A stretch of DNA of 43,580 bases from Burkholderiales bacterium RIFCSPHIGHO2_12_FULL_69_20 (GCA_001770815.1 MESD01000060.1:1-43580), one strand, 5' to 3'. Positions 1 through 8,599 are shown, numbered from the stretch's first letter. Notes: a model not told the origin generated them from the sequence alone. Translations and numbers: made by a program.

Positions 1-261
1 AAGGACTACTACGCGGTGCTGCCGATCGCCGTGCGCGTGACCGGCCGCTTCCACGACATCGGCGCCTTCACCGCCGACGTGGCCAACCTGTCACGCATCG
101 TCACGCTGCACAACCTGGCCATCACCCCGGCCAAGGATGCCGCCGGCACGCTGACGATGGACGCCGTGGCGCGCACCTACCGCTACCTCGACGGCGCCGA
201 GCTGGCCGAGGTGCGCAAGGCGCGCGAGGCCGAGGCCAAGAACAAGGCGCCGCGCAAATGA
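1..261 (+). CDS. pilO: Type IV pilus inner-membrane alignment protein PilO, C-terminal fragment
   Basis: The left edge cuts this gene; about 86 C-terminal codons remain, read in frame from base 1. The remnant (YYAVLPIAVRVTGRFHDIG, then a phase rich in hydrophobic strands and a charged lysine-rich tail) matches the C-terminal ferredoxin-like domain of PilO, which forms the periplasmic PilN-PilO-PilP alignment complex linking the inner-membrane motor to the PilQ secretin. The identification is supported by pilP and pilQ directly downstream in the usual pilMNOPQ order. The stop codon (259-261) overlaps an ATG at 258 and is followed at once by a palindromic repeat. Confidence 0.85.
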   Translation, partial: KDYYAVLPIAVRVTGRFHDIGAFTADVANLSRIVTLHNLAITPAKDAAGTLTMDAVARTYRYLDGAELAEVRKAREAEAKNKAPRK

Positions 262-268
262 GATCCAT

Positions 269-339
269 CCCCCCCCGTAGCGCCTACGGCGCCTCCCCCC
301 CAGGGGGGCAGCCGCTGGCAGACCGGCCAAGCCGGATCC
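269..339 (+). repeat. REP-like palindromic repeat, copy 1 (directly after pilO stop)
   Basis: A run of eight C is followed by a small hairpin (GCGCC TAC GGCGC at 280-292), then a C-run facing a G-run (CCCCCCC A GGGGGG), then CCGG-containing sequence ending near 339. A close relative lies on the minus strand at 24081-24151, with the same order of elements and about the same length. Both copies begin within a few bases of a stop codon (pilO here, zwf there). This placement suits a REP-type intergenic palindrome that may act in mRNA processing, 3'-end protection or attenuation. It lies inside an operon, so it is unlikely to be a full terminator. Confidence 0.75.
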
Positions 340-350
340 GCGGCGGCCGC

Positions 351-899
351 TTGACGCGCCATGGCGCCATCGCGCTGCTGCTGGCGCTGGGCGGTGCCCT
401 GCTGGTCGGCTGCGACGGCGACACCCAGGAGTTGCAGGACTGGATGGACCAGCAACGCCGCGAGGTGCGGCCCAGCGTGCAGCCGTTGGCCGCACCCAAG
501 AAGTTCGAGGCCACGCCCTACGCCAACGCGCAGCAGGTCGATCCGTTCAGCACGCAAAAGCTGACCGTGGCGCTCAAGCAGGAGGCGCGGCAGCCCAACT
601 CGCTGCTGGCCGCCGAGATGAACCGCCGCAAAGAGCCGTTGGAGGCCTACCCGCTGGACGCCATGTCGATGGTGGGCAGTGTCAGCAAGGCCGGTCGGCC
701 GTTTGCCCTGCTGCGTGTGGACAACCTGCTCTACCAGGTGAAGGCCGGCGATTACGTGGGCCAGAACTACGGCCGTGTGCTGCGCATCACCGAGACCGAG
801 GTGGCGCTGCGCGAGATCGTGCAGGACGCTGCCGGTGAATGGACCGAGCGCAACGCCACGCTGCAGTTGCAGGAGCGTGGGCAGGAGAAGGCGCGATGA
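351..899 (+). CDS. pilP: Type IV pilus assembly lipoprotein PilP
   Basis: PilP is an inner-membrane-anchored periplasmic lipoprotein that joins PilN-PilO to the N-terminal domains of the PilQ secretin. The open frame runs from an ATG at 258, but its first 31 codons are made of a palindromic repeat, so I prefer the TTG at 351. That start gives a short basic segment (MTRHG), a hydrophobic core and a lipobox ending LLVGC around residue 21. The mature part carries an extended low-structure linker and then the beta-sandwich segment VDNLLYQVKAGDYVGQNYG. About 182 residues is normal for PilP. The stop overlaps the pilQ start (ATGA at 896), implying translational coupling. The exact start is uncertain because no strong ribosome-binding site precedes 351. 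Confidence 0.85.
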   Translation: MTRHGAIALLLALGGALLVGCDGDTQELQDWMDQQRREVRPSVQPLAAPKKFEATPYANAQQVDPFSTQKLTVALKQEARQPNSLLAAEMNRRKEPLEAYPLDAMSMVGSVSKAGRPFALLRVDNLLYQVKAGDYVGQNYGRVLRITETEVALREIVQDAAGEWTERNATLQLQERGQEKAR

Positions 900-3142
900 A
901 CCCAATGCGGAACGATCTGCAGGAGAAGACCACCATGCCCCAGTGGCGCACCCGGCTTGCCGCCTTCCTGCTGGCATGCGCCGCGCCGATGGTCGCGCTG
1001 GCGCAATCGGCGGCAGGCAATGCCATCCAGGCCATCACCAGCACCCAGCAGGCCGGTGCGGAAGTGGTGCGCATCGAAATGAGCGAGCCGCTGGCCGCGG
1101 TGCCCAACGGCTTTGCGGTGCAGACCCCGCCGCGCGTGGCGCTCGACCTGCCCGCGGTGGGCAACGCCATCGGCAAGTCGGTGGTCGACATCAACCAGGG
1201 CAACCTGCGCAGCGTGGCCATCGCCCAGACCGGCGAGCGCACGCGCCTGGTGCTCAACCTGCGCCAGGCCGCCAGCTACCGCGCCGAGTTGCAAGGCAAG
1301 GTGCTGGTGGTGGTGCTCGAGAACAGCGCCGCCCCGGCGGTGGCTGCCAGCACCGGTGACGCGACGCACTTTGCCTCGCCGCAGAACCGCGAACAGCTGC
1401 CGCTGCGCGACATCGATTTCCGCCGCGGCACCGATGGCTCGGGCCGTGTGATCGTCTCGCTGGCCAGCACGCAGGTGGGTGTGGACATCCGCCAGCAGGG
1501 TCAGAGCCTGGTGGTCGAGTTCCTGCGCTCCAGCCTGCCCGAGACCCTGCGCCGGCGCCTGGACGTGGCCGACTTCGGCACGCCGGTGCAGAGCATCGCC
1601 ACCTTCCAGAGCGGCGAGCGGGTGCGCATGGTGGTCGAGCCGCGTGGCAACTGGGAGCACAGCGCCTACCAGACCGACAACCAGTTCGTGCTGGAAGTGC
1701 GGCCGTTGAAGGTCGACCCGAACAAGCTGACCCAGGGCCCGGGTTTTGCCGGCGAGAAGCTGAGCCTGAACTTCCAGAACATCGAGGTGCGTGCGCTGCT
1801 GCAGGTGATCGCCGACTTCACCAACTTCAACGTGGTGACCAGCGACACCGTGACCGGCAACGTCACCCTGCGGCTGAAAGACGTGCCCTGGGACCAGGCG
1901 CTCGACATCATCATGCAGAGCAAGGGTCTGGGCGTGCGCAAGAGCGGCAACGTGCTGTGGATCGCGCCCAAGGACGAACTGGCCGCCAAGGAGCAGGTTG
2001 ATCTGGAGGCCAAGAAGAAGATCGCCGAGCTCGAGCCCACGCGCACCCAGAGCTTCCAGCTCAATTACACCAAGGCCGAGGAGGTGGCCAAGGGCCTCAC
2101 CGGGCAAAGCGGCGGTGGCAGCGGCGGTGGCGGCGGTGGCGCGGCGGGGGGTGCCGGCGGCGGTGGTGGCGGTGCGGCGCAGGCCCAGCGCATCCTGTCG
2201 CCGCGTGGCAGCGTGATCTTCGAGACCCGCACCAACCAGCTCTTCGTCACCGACATCCCGAGCAAGCTCGAAGAGGTGCAGGTGCTGATCGGCAAGATCG
2301 ACATCCCGGTGCGCCAGGTGCTGATCGAGGCGCGCATCGTCGAGGCCGATGACAAGTTCGGCCGCACGCTGGGCGTCAAGCTGGGCACCACCGACCTGCG
2401 CGGCCTGCAGGGCGGCATCCCGGGCTACAAGATCGGCGGCGGCAACTACGTCACCATCGGTGGCAACTACTCGAACGTTGGTGTGCAGACGCTGCAGACG
2501 CCGGTCACCGGCACCAGCTATCTGCCGGACTCGCAGTTCGTCAGCCTGCCGGGCAACACCATCAACTCGGTGTTCGGTGGCCAGACCCTGCCCAGCTTCG
2601 CGCTGTCGCTGTTCAGTCCGGCGGCCAACCGCTTTCTGAACCTGGAGCTGTCGGCGCTGGAGGCCGACGGCAAGGGCAAGATCATCAGCAGCCCGCGCGT
2701 GATCACCGCCGACCAGAACGAGGCCATCATCGAGCAGGGCACCGAGCTGCCCTACCAGGTGGCCACCAGCAGCGGCGCCACGTCGATCCAGTTCCGCAAG
2801 GCCAACCTGAAGCTGCAGGTCAAGCCGCAGATCACGCCCGAGGGCAGCGTGATCATGACGCTGGACATCAACAAGGACAGCGTCGGCCAGGCCACCACGC
2901 AGGGCTTTGCCATCGACACCAAGCACGTCAAGACCGAGGTGCTGGTGGAGAACGGCGGCACCGTGGTGATCGGCGGCATCTTCACCCAGAACGATTCGAC
3001 CGACATCAACAAGGTGCCGCTGCTGGGCGACGTGCCTTATGTCGGCGCGCTGTTCCGCAACACCACCAAGGTGTCCACCAAGACCGAACTGCTGATCTTC
3101 ATCACGCCCAAGATCGTGACCGAGCGCGCCGCGGCGCGCTGA
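896..3142 (+). CDS. pilQ: Type IV pilus secretin PilQ
   Basis: PilQ forms the outer-membrane channel through which the pilus is extruded. The 748-residue product begins at an ATG overlapping pilP; an in-frame ATG at 935 (MPQWRTRLAAFLLACAAPM) would place the signal peptide exactly at the N-terminus and is a good alternative. Order: signal peptide ending near ALAQS, two AMIN domains (cell-wall binding, roughly residues 40-280), a secretin/TonB short N-terminal domain (LSLNFQNIEVRALLQVIADF), an NolW-type N1 domain and the C-terminal secretin barrel (VPLLGDVPYVGALFRN). Between the N0 and N1 regions there is an extreme glycine-rich stretch at about residues 405-432 (bases 2108-2190). The shikimate genes that usually follow pilQ are displaced by a large Ig-repeat gene. 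Confidence 0.95.
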   Translation: MNPMRNDLQEKTTMPQWRTRLAAFLLACAAPMVALAQSAAGNAIQAITSTQQAGAEVVRIEMSEPLAAVPNGFAVQTPPRVALDLPAVGNAIGKSVVDINQGNLRSVAIAQTGERTRLVLNLRQAASYRAELQGKVLVVVLENSAAPAVAASTGDATHFASPQNREQLPLRDIDFRRGTDGSGRVIVSLASTQVGVDIRQQGQSLVVEFLRSSLPETLRRRLDVADFGTPVQSIATFQSGERVRMVVEPRGNWEHSAYQTDNQFVLEVRPLKVDPNKLTQGPGFAGEKLSLNFQNIEVRALLQVIADFTNFNVVTSDTVTGNVTLRLKDVPWDQALDIIMQSKGLGVRKSGNVLWIAPKDELAAKEQVDLEAKKKIAELEPTRTQSFQLNYTKAEEVAKGLTGQSGGGSGGGGGGAAGGAGGGGGGAAQAQRILSPRGSVIFETRTNQLFVTDIPSKLEEVQVLIGKIDIPVRQVLIEARIVEADDKFGRTLGVKLGTTDLRGLQGGIPGYKIGGGNYVTIGGNYSNVGVQTLQTPVTGTSYLPDSQFVSLPGNTINSVFGGQTLPSFALSLFSPAANRFLNLELSALEADGKGKIISSPRVITADQNEAIIEQGTELPYQVATSSGATSIQFRKANLKLQVKPQITPEGSVIMTLDINKDSVGQATTQGFAIDTKHVKTEVLVENGGTVVIGGIFTQNDSTDINKVPLLGDVPYVGALFRNTTKVSTKTELLIFITPKIVTERAAAR

Positions 3143-3190
3143 CAGCGACGGCGTGCCGAACAGCACCATGCCCGATGGGGAGTTTTTGAA

Positions 3191-6100
3191 ATGAGTTTCG
3201 TGAAGATCAGGTCTTGGGTGGCCGGCCTTTTGGTGCTGGCGCTGGTGGGATGCGGCGGTGGTGGCAGCGGCGATGCGGGAACACCGCTCCTCTCGGACGG
3301 CGGTACTTCCGGCGGGGGGACTGGCACCGCCTCGCCAACAGTCACTGTGGCGCTTTCGTCGCCAACTATCACGCCAGCCAACGCTGCCGTTGTGACGGTC
3401 ACGGTGCGGGACGCCAAGGGTGCGCCGATTGCTGGTCGTGTGGTTGATCTGTCGATGGATCGAGGTGGTTTGGCAAAGCTTAGTGTTGCGTCAGCGGCCA
3501 CGGATTCCAGTGGCGTTGCAACTGCTGCGCTATATGCGTTGACCAGTGGCGCTTCCGGTGCGGACGATATTGTGGCGACAGTAAACCTCGACCCAACAAC
3601 TATTACCGGGCGTGCGGCTTTCACAGTTGCCGGGAACGCGCCGGTGATCAGCATGAGTGCGACGTCAACAACCTTGAGCGCGGCCGCGGGACCAGTAACC
3701 ATTCGAGCCGAAATTCGTGATGCAGCCGGCAACTCGGTCGCAAATACGCCGGTGTCGTTTACCACTTCGTCCGGTAGGGTCACGTTGGGGGCCCCGTCGG
3801 CGCTTACCAACAGCGTTGGGATAGCCTCGGTCTTGGCATCTCCGACTACTGCGGGGCAAGCATCGGCTGAAACCATTCTGGCGTCCGCTACGGTTAGTGG
3901 ACAAGCATTGCAGAGCGTACTGCCAGTTCAGGTTGTGGCGGACACACCATCGCTGTCGATACTGGCCAGCGTTTCGACCGTGTCGGCAGCAAGCCCGGCA
4001 ACTCTCACGATATCGGTAAAGAACGCGTCGAATCAACCTGTATCCGCTGGGACGATAGTAAGCTTGAAGTCGACGTTCGGATTGTCGTCGTTCGATGCCG
4101 CAACTGTCGCGACCAACGCGTCGGGCATCGCTCAGGTCCGCGTCTCTCCACTAACTGCTTCGAGCAATGGTGCGGATCAGATCGTGGCCTCCGCGACGGT
4201 TGGCGGCGTGGCCATTAGCGCACCTGTAGTTCTGAATGTGGCAGCCTCGGCTGGCGGTGCCTCCACGCTGACTGTGGCCTTGTCGTCTTCTACCATTACG
4301 AGCACAACGGCGGCAGTCGTCACCGTCAATCTGCGTGACGCTCAAGGCAATCCACTGTCGGGCAAAGTCGTTGACCTAAAAACCGGCCGAGGCGGCTTGG
4401 CAGCTCTGAGTAGGATTTCGCTAGCAACCGATGCCGATGGATCTGCATCTGCGATTTTGAGCAAGGTTGGTGGTGGTGCGTTTGGCGCGGATGAATTGAT
4501 CGCGACCGCTGTGCTCGATGGCGTCACCTTCCAATCAACGGCCGCTTTCACCGTTAACGGAAGCGTTCCCACGATACAATTGGCACTCTCGCCGGCCAGC
4601 AATATCTTGCAGGTATCTGCAGGCAAGAGCACGCTCACTGCGACCGTATTGGGGTTGACTGGACAACCTGTATCAGGTGTGCCTGTTCGGTTCACTGCGC
4701 TTTCTGATTTGGTGACGCTGGATGCCCGTTCAGTCGTAACTGACGCCAACGGGCAGGCCACGACCAAGGTTCTTCCGACTGATGCCTCGTTGAATTCTGC
4801 GGAAACACTGACAGCAAGTGTCACCGTTGCCGGGCTGGCTGCAGAGAGTTCGTTGCCGGTTCAACTGGTCGGCGATCAACCGTCCATCGTCATAACACCG
4901 AGCAATTCCAACGTCAGCGCTGGTCAGCCGTCCACGATCCGAGTCCGAGTACTGGACACCCACGGGACGGAGGTGTCTGGTGCTGTTGTGACGGTTGCGG
5001 GAACCTATGGCCTGGTCAGTTTCAACCAGACTACATCCGCCACCAACAATACGGGCACTGCCGAAGTCGTCGCATCGCCGAAAAGCACTTCCAGCAATGG
5101 GGCCGAGGTGGTGGTGGCTCGCGTTACGGTGGGCGGCGTAACTGTTTCAGATTCAGTGGTGTTGAGGGTGTCCTCTGCGGCCAGTTCTACACCACCCGAT
5201 TTGCAGACCGCTTTGTCGTCGACGTCGATCAGTTCGGCATCGCCCGCTACTGTCACTGCCACCTTGCGAGATGGGGCTGGGGCTCCCGTAGCCGGACAGG
5301 TGGTTACCTTTTCTGTCGTTCGTCAATTGGCAAAGACCAATATCGCCACCGCTCTCACAAATAGCGATGGCAGGGCGGTCGTGGTTTTGTCGCCTGTCAG
5401 TTCTACGGTGGCAGGAGCCGATGAGGTGACGGCTACCACCGATTACGCAGGCGTGAAACTGCAAAGTACGTCGGGCTTCCAGATTCAGGCAACAAACGTT
5501 TCGCTAACCAATTTCACATCCGCTGTGGCTCGACTGGGCCCATATGCTCAAACCACGCTCACCTTGACTCTGGCCGGTGCCAGCGTCGGGTCTCCGGTAA
5601 ACGTCAGTGTGACTTCGGCGTGCGTCAGCCTCGGCAAGGCAACCCTGTCTCCGGCCAGTTTCTCCGCAACAACTCCGACTGTAACTCTGCAGTACAAAGA
5701 TGTTGGCTGCGGGGCACTTCAATCGGCCGACAAGTTGCAGGCAGCTATCGTCGGTGCGTCTGGTGCAGTGGCTCTTGATTTGCCGATTGATGCGCCAAGC
5801 GCTACAAGTCTGGCGTTTGTTTCGGCCTCGCCAGAAGTCATCTATATCCGGGGTTCTGGATTTACTGAGAGTTCGACACTTACGTTTGAGGTGCGCGATG
5901 CCGCTGGCAATATCCTGCCAAATCGTCAGGTGTTGCTCAAACTACTGACCGAGAGCGGAGGTGTTACGCTGCAAGGTGGTGTGCGTCCTGCACTAGGCCA
6001 GCCCTTCGAGATCACACAGCAGTCGGATGCGGCAGGTAGGGTGACTGTGCTGGTCATTGCGGGCACCCAGCCTACCCCCATACGAGTAGCGGCCTCGTTG

Positions 6101-7231
6101 GTCGGTGCACCGAATATTGCGACTGTTTCCAGCAATCTGAGTGTTGGCGTCGGTTTGCCTTCTCAGTTGAACTTCTCGATGTCGCAACAAGCCTTGAATA
6201 TTGAAGGCTTGAACATTGACGGAACGGTAAATACCTACACAATTATTGCTGCTGACCGCAGTGGCAATCCAGTTCCAGAGGGGACATCCATTAACTTCGT
6301 GACCGAAGGCGGTCAGGTCGAGGCGATTCGACGCACAGCAATGGTCAATGGTATTGCTCGGACAACTGCGCAGTTTGTTTCGGCTAGTCCTCGGCCTGAA
6401 GATGGTCGCGTTACCGTAACGGCCTATGCTCTGGGCGAGGAGTCTTTCATTGACCAGAATGGAAACAATGTCTACGACATAGGCGAGCCGTTCCAAGACC
6501 TTGGTAATGTTCACAAGGATCGGAATTACGACGGTCAATACTTGGCGTCGGTTGATGAATTTGTGCCGACTGATATCGACAATAAGCTTGCATGTCGAGC
6601 GCCTAGCGCATCAGGCACTGGATCGACCATCGATACCAATGCGTTGCTGGCGCTGAACCCATCGATCCCATCAATGGCTGGCGGTACTTGCGACAACGTG
6701 TGGAGTGGCGCTGGAAAGGTATATGTTCGCCGAGCTGTTCCGACCGTGCTCTCAACGTCTGCCGCGCGAATGCTGTGGGCAGATACTTCGATATTGCCTT
6801 CGACGTGCTCGAAGATCAGGCTGCAAACAGGTACGTCGCCCACCGCAACAGCGCTGTTCGTGCCGGTGGCACAAAACGGCGTTGTACAGATGGGCGGGTC
6901 TGGCACTCTGAGTTTCTTGGTCGCGGACTCGAATGGCTACGATCCAGCCAGTCCATTTGCAGCAGGGGGTGCGGTTGGACGATTCAATCCGGTGGCCGCG
7001 GGGTCTGTAGTGACAGCGGTTACGCCGACCGTTGGATTGAGCGTCTCCGTAGTTGGAGGCGGTACCGTCCCAAGTACGTCAGAAGCATCTATAGCGACAA
7101 TTGCAGTTGGTTTTGATACGACAAACCGAGGGGTTGTGTCTTTGACGGTGCGCTCACCTAGCGGGGTGGCGACATCGTTCGCGCTGAACGTGTCCAATGA
7201 TCCCCGGCCTGTGCCAGCCTGCGTGCCTTGA
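3191..7231 (+). CDS. Large Ig-like (Big_1/invasin-type) repeat lipoprotein, putative adhesin
   Basis: A 1346-residue exported protein of unknown function. It starts at ATG 3191 after a GGGGAG ribosome-binding site and has a signal peptide with lipobox LALVGC (Cys21), then a Gly/Ser/Thr linker. From about residue 50 to 770 there are seven Ig-like modules of roughly 100 residues, recognised by motifs such as VTVRDAKGAPIAG, a GV/GxA turn (TDSSGVATA) and SGADDIVATV. They form a three-domain super-repeat (period 309-311 residues). Further C-terminal Ig-like domains follow, then an Asp/Asn-rich segment (DQNGNNVYDIGEPF, DRNYDGQY; about residues 1085-1120) resembling calcium-binding loops. GC content and codon choice are clearly unlike both neighbours, which suggests acquisition or diversifying selection. 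Its position between pilQ and aroK suggests, without proof, a surface role linked to pili or adhesion. Confidence 0.8.
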   Translation: MSFVKIRSWVAGLLVLALVGCGGGGSGDAGTPLLSDGGTSGGGTGTASPTVTVALSSPTITPANAAVVTVTVRDAKGAPIAGRVVDLSMDRGGLAKLSVASAATDSSGVATAALYALTSGASGADDIVATVNLDPTTITGRAAFTVAGNAPVISMSATSTTLSAAAGPVTIRAEIRDAAGNSVANTPVSFTTSSGRVTLGAPSALTNSVGIASVLASPTTAGQASAETILASATVSGQALQSVLPVQVVADTPSLSILASVSTVSAASPATLTISVKNASNQPVSAGTIVSLKSTFGLSSFDAATVATNASGIAQVRVSPLTASSNGADQIVASATVGGVAISAPVVLNVAASAGGASTLTVALSSSTITSTTAAVVTVNLRDAQGNPLSGKVVDLKTGRGGLAALSRISLATDADGSASAILSKVGGGAFGADELIATAVLDGVTFQSTAAFTVNGSVPTIQLALSPASNILQVSAGKSTLTATVLGLTGQPVSGVPVRFTALSDLVTLDARSVVTDANGQATTKVLPTDASLNSAETLTASVTVAGLAAESSLPVQLVGDQPSIVITPSNSNVSAGQPSTIRVRVLDTHGTEVSGAVVTVAGTYGLVSFNQTTSATNNTGTAEVVASPKSTSSNGAEVVVARVTVGGVTVSDSVVLRVSSAASSTPPDLQTALSSTSISSASPATVTATLRDGAGAPVAGQVVTFSVVRQLAKTNIATALTNSDGRAVVVLSPVSSTVAGADEVTATTDYAGVKLQSTSGFQIQATNVSLTNFTSAVARLGPYAQTTLTLTLAGASVGSPVNVSVTSACVSLGKATLSPASFSATTPTVTLQYKDVGCGALQSADKLQAAIVGASGAVALDLPIDAPSATSLAFVSASPEVIYIRGSGFTESSTLTFEVRDAAGNILPNRQVLLKLLTESGGVTLQGGVRPALGQPFEITQQSDAAGRVTVLVIAGTQPTPIRVAASLVGAPNIATVSSNLSVGVGLPSQLNFSMSQQALNIEGLNIDGTVNTYTIIAADRSGNPVPEGTSINFVTEGGQVEAIRRTAMVNGIARTTAQFVSASPRPEDGRVTVTAYALGEESFIDQNGNNVYDIGEPFQDLGNVHKDRNYDGQYLASVDEFVPTDIDNKLACRAPSASGTGSTIDTNALLALNPSIPSMAGGTCDNVWSGAGKVYVRRAVPTVLSTSAARMLWADTSILPSTCSKIRLQTGTSPTATALFVPVAQNGVVQMGGSGTLSFLVADSNGYDPASPFAAGGAVGRFNPVAAGSVVTAVTPTVGLSVSVVGGGTVPSTSEASIATIAVGFDTTNRGVVSLTVRSPSGVATSFALNVSNDPRPVPACVP

Positions 7232-7238
7232 GTCGGGA

Positions 7239-7817
7239 TTGAGTTCTTTCCCGCTGGCCCTGGTCGGCATGCCCGGCAGTGGCAAGTCCACCGTCGGCCG
7301 GCACCTGGCCCGCGCGCTGGGCTGGCGCTTCGTCGACAGCGACCATGAGATCGAGCACGCCATCGGCGGCTCGGTCCGGGTGTATTTCGAGCAGCATGGC
7401 GAGGCTGCTTTCCGCGATCTGGAGCAGGACACCCTCGCGGCGCTGTGCCAGCAGCACGGCATCGTTCTGGCCACCGGGGGCGGCGCGGTGCTGCGCGAGG
7501 CCAACCGCGTGGCACTGAAGGCCCATTGCCAGGTGGTCTATCTGCGCTCCACGCCCGAAGAACTGTTTCGCCGTCTGCGCCACGACACCCAGCGCCCGCT
7601 GCTGCAGGTGAAAGACCCGCTGCGCCGGCTGCGAGAGCTGTACCGCGAGCGTGATCCGCTCTACCGCGAGACCGCCAACTTCATCATCGAAACCGGCCGG
7701 CCTTCGGTGCCCACGCTGGTCAACATGGTGCTGATGCAGCTGGAGCTGGCTGGGCTGGTCGATCCGATGCAGGTGCCGGCCACGGTGGGACGGGTGCTGC
7801 CGCCGGTGTCTGGCTAG
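7239..7817 (+). CDS. aroK: Shikimate kinase
   Basis: Phosphorylates shikimate to shikimate 3-phosphate in the chorismate pathway. Visible motifs: P-loop GMPGSGKST, the shikimate-binding DxD (FVDSDHEIE), the GGGAV substrate loop, and the lid arginine region (RPLLQVKDPLRRL). Roughly 192 residues, slightly longer than the usual 170-180 because of a C-terminal extension. Start choice: TTG at 7239 puts the P-loop close to the N-terminus as in the family; the longer alternative ATG at 7197 lies inside the 3' end of the Ig-repeat gene. In related bacteria aroK is usually followed directly by aroB; here about 1.6 kb with two toxin-antitoxin modules lies between them. Confidence 0.92.
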   Translation: MSSFPLALVGMPGSGKSTVGRHLARALGWRFVDSDHEIEHAIGGSVRVYFEQHGEAAFRDLEQDTLAALCQQHGIVLATGGGAVLREANRVALKAHCQVVYLRSTPEELFRRLRHDTQRPLLQVKDPLRRLRELYRERDPLYRETANFIIETGRPSVPTLVNMVLMQLELAGLVDPMQVPATVGRVLPPVSG

Positions 7818-7893
7818 TCGACGTTCGGCGTTGCTGAGCAGAGTCGCGTCGAAGTAAGATGCGTGATGTTTGATGCTCACGCGGGTGATGGCG

Positions 7894-8121
7894 ATGCGAA
7901 CGACTTTGGCGCTGGATGACGATGTGCTGGCTGCGGCCAGAAGCCTGGCCGCGCGGCAGCACAAGAGCGTGGGTGAAGTGATTTCTGCGCTGGCCCGCCA
8001 ATCGTTGCGGCGCGAGGCGCCCATTTCCGCGACGCGAAATGGTGTGCCCTTGTTGCAGGTGGGTGCGGGCGCCAAGCCGGTGACGCTCGAGCTGGTGAAT
8101 CAATTGCGCGACGAGTCGTGA
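7894..8121 (+). CDS. vapB: VapB-type ribbon-helix-helix antitoxin
   Basis: A 75-residue protein starting MRTTLALDDDVLAAARSLA, the typical strand-helix-helix of VapB/CopG-like antitoxins that bind their own promoter and neutralise a PIN toxin with the C-terminal tail. Alternative in-frame starts exist at 7888 (ATG) and 7870 (TTG); the chosen start begins exactly at the RHH strand. The stop overlaps the toxin start (GTGA at 8118), so translation is coupled. Lies 76 bases after aroK and looks inserted into the aroK-aroB interval. Confidence 0.82.
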   Translation: MRTTLALDDDVLAAARSLAARQHKSVGEVISALARQSLRREAPISATRNGVPLLQVGAGAKPVTLELVNQLRDES

Positions 8122-8549
8122 CCACGTACCTGCTGGACGTCAATGTGCTGATCGCACTGGTCGACCCGGTCCATGTGCAACACGATGCGGCCCATGCCTG
8201 GTTCGGCGAGGTGGGCCACTTGGCTTGGTCGACTTGCCCCACGACCGAGAACGGGCTGCTGCGCATCGTCGGCAATCCCCGTTACCCCAATTCCCCAGGC
8301 TCGCCCGCAGCCGTTGCCCCCTTGTTGGTGGCATTGCGTCAGCTTCCTGGCCACAGTTTCTGGCCGGATGATCTCAGCCTGCTCGACGGCGAGAGGCTCG
8401 ACGCGAACCGACTGCTGAGCCACGGCCAGGTGACCGACAGTTATCTGCTGGCGCTGGCCTGCGCACATGGTGGTCGGCTGGCCAGCTTCGACCGCCGGCT
8501 GGTCGTCGATGCAGTGGCGGGTGGCCGCCAGGGGCTTCTCCGTCTTTGA
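8118..8549 (+). CDS. vapC: VapC-type PIN-domain toxin (ribonuclease)
   Basis: A 143-residue PIN-domain protein with GTG start overlapping the vapB stop. The four acidic positions of the metal site are visible: Asp in YLLDVNVLIAL (residue 6), Glu in TTENGLLR, Asp in VTDSYLLALA and Asp in SFDRRL. PIN toxins of this type cleave tRNA or rRNA when not bound by the antitoxin. All catalytic residues are present, so the toxin is probably functional. RNA target cannot be told from sequence. Confidence 0.87.
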   Translation: MTTYLLDVNVLIALVDPVHVQHDAAHAWFGEVGHLAWSTCPTTENGLLRIVGNPRYPNSPGSPAAVAPLLVALRQLPGHSFWPDDLSLLDGERLDANRLLSHGQVTDSYLLALACAHGGRLASFDRRLVVDAVAGGRQGLLRL

Positions 8550-8599
8550 GCGATTCATGACGGCCGCCGTGCTTGCACTCCGCAGCGGGCGGACAGACC

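Noticed and set aside
258-350. N-terminal 31 residues of the longest pilP frame as real protein
   Set aside because: The DNA is a palindromic repeat that recurs at 24081-24151 in non-coding context, and the lipoprotein signal starts after it.
3191-7231. Repeat pattern of the Ig-like gene as a CRISPR or tandem DNA repeat
   Set aside because: The repetition is at protein level with about 927-base period and diverged codons; no short identical repeats with unique spacers occur in the window.
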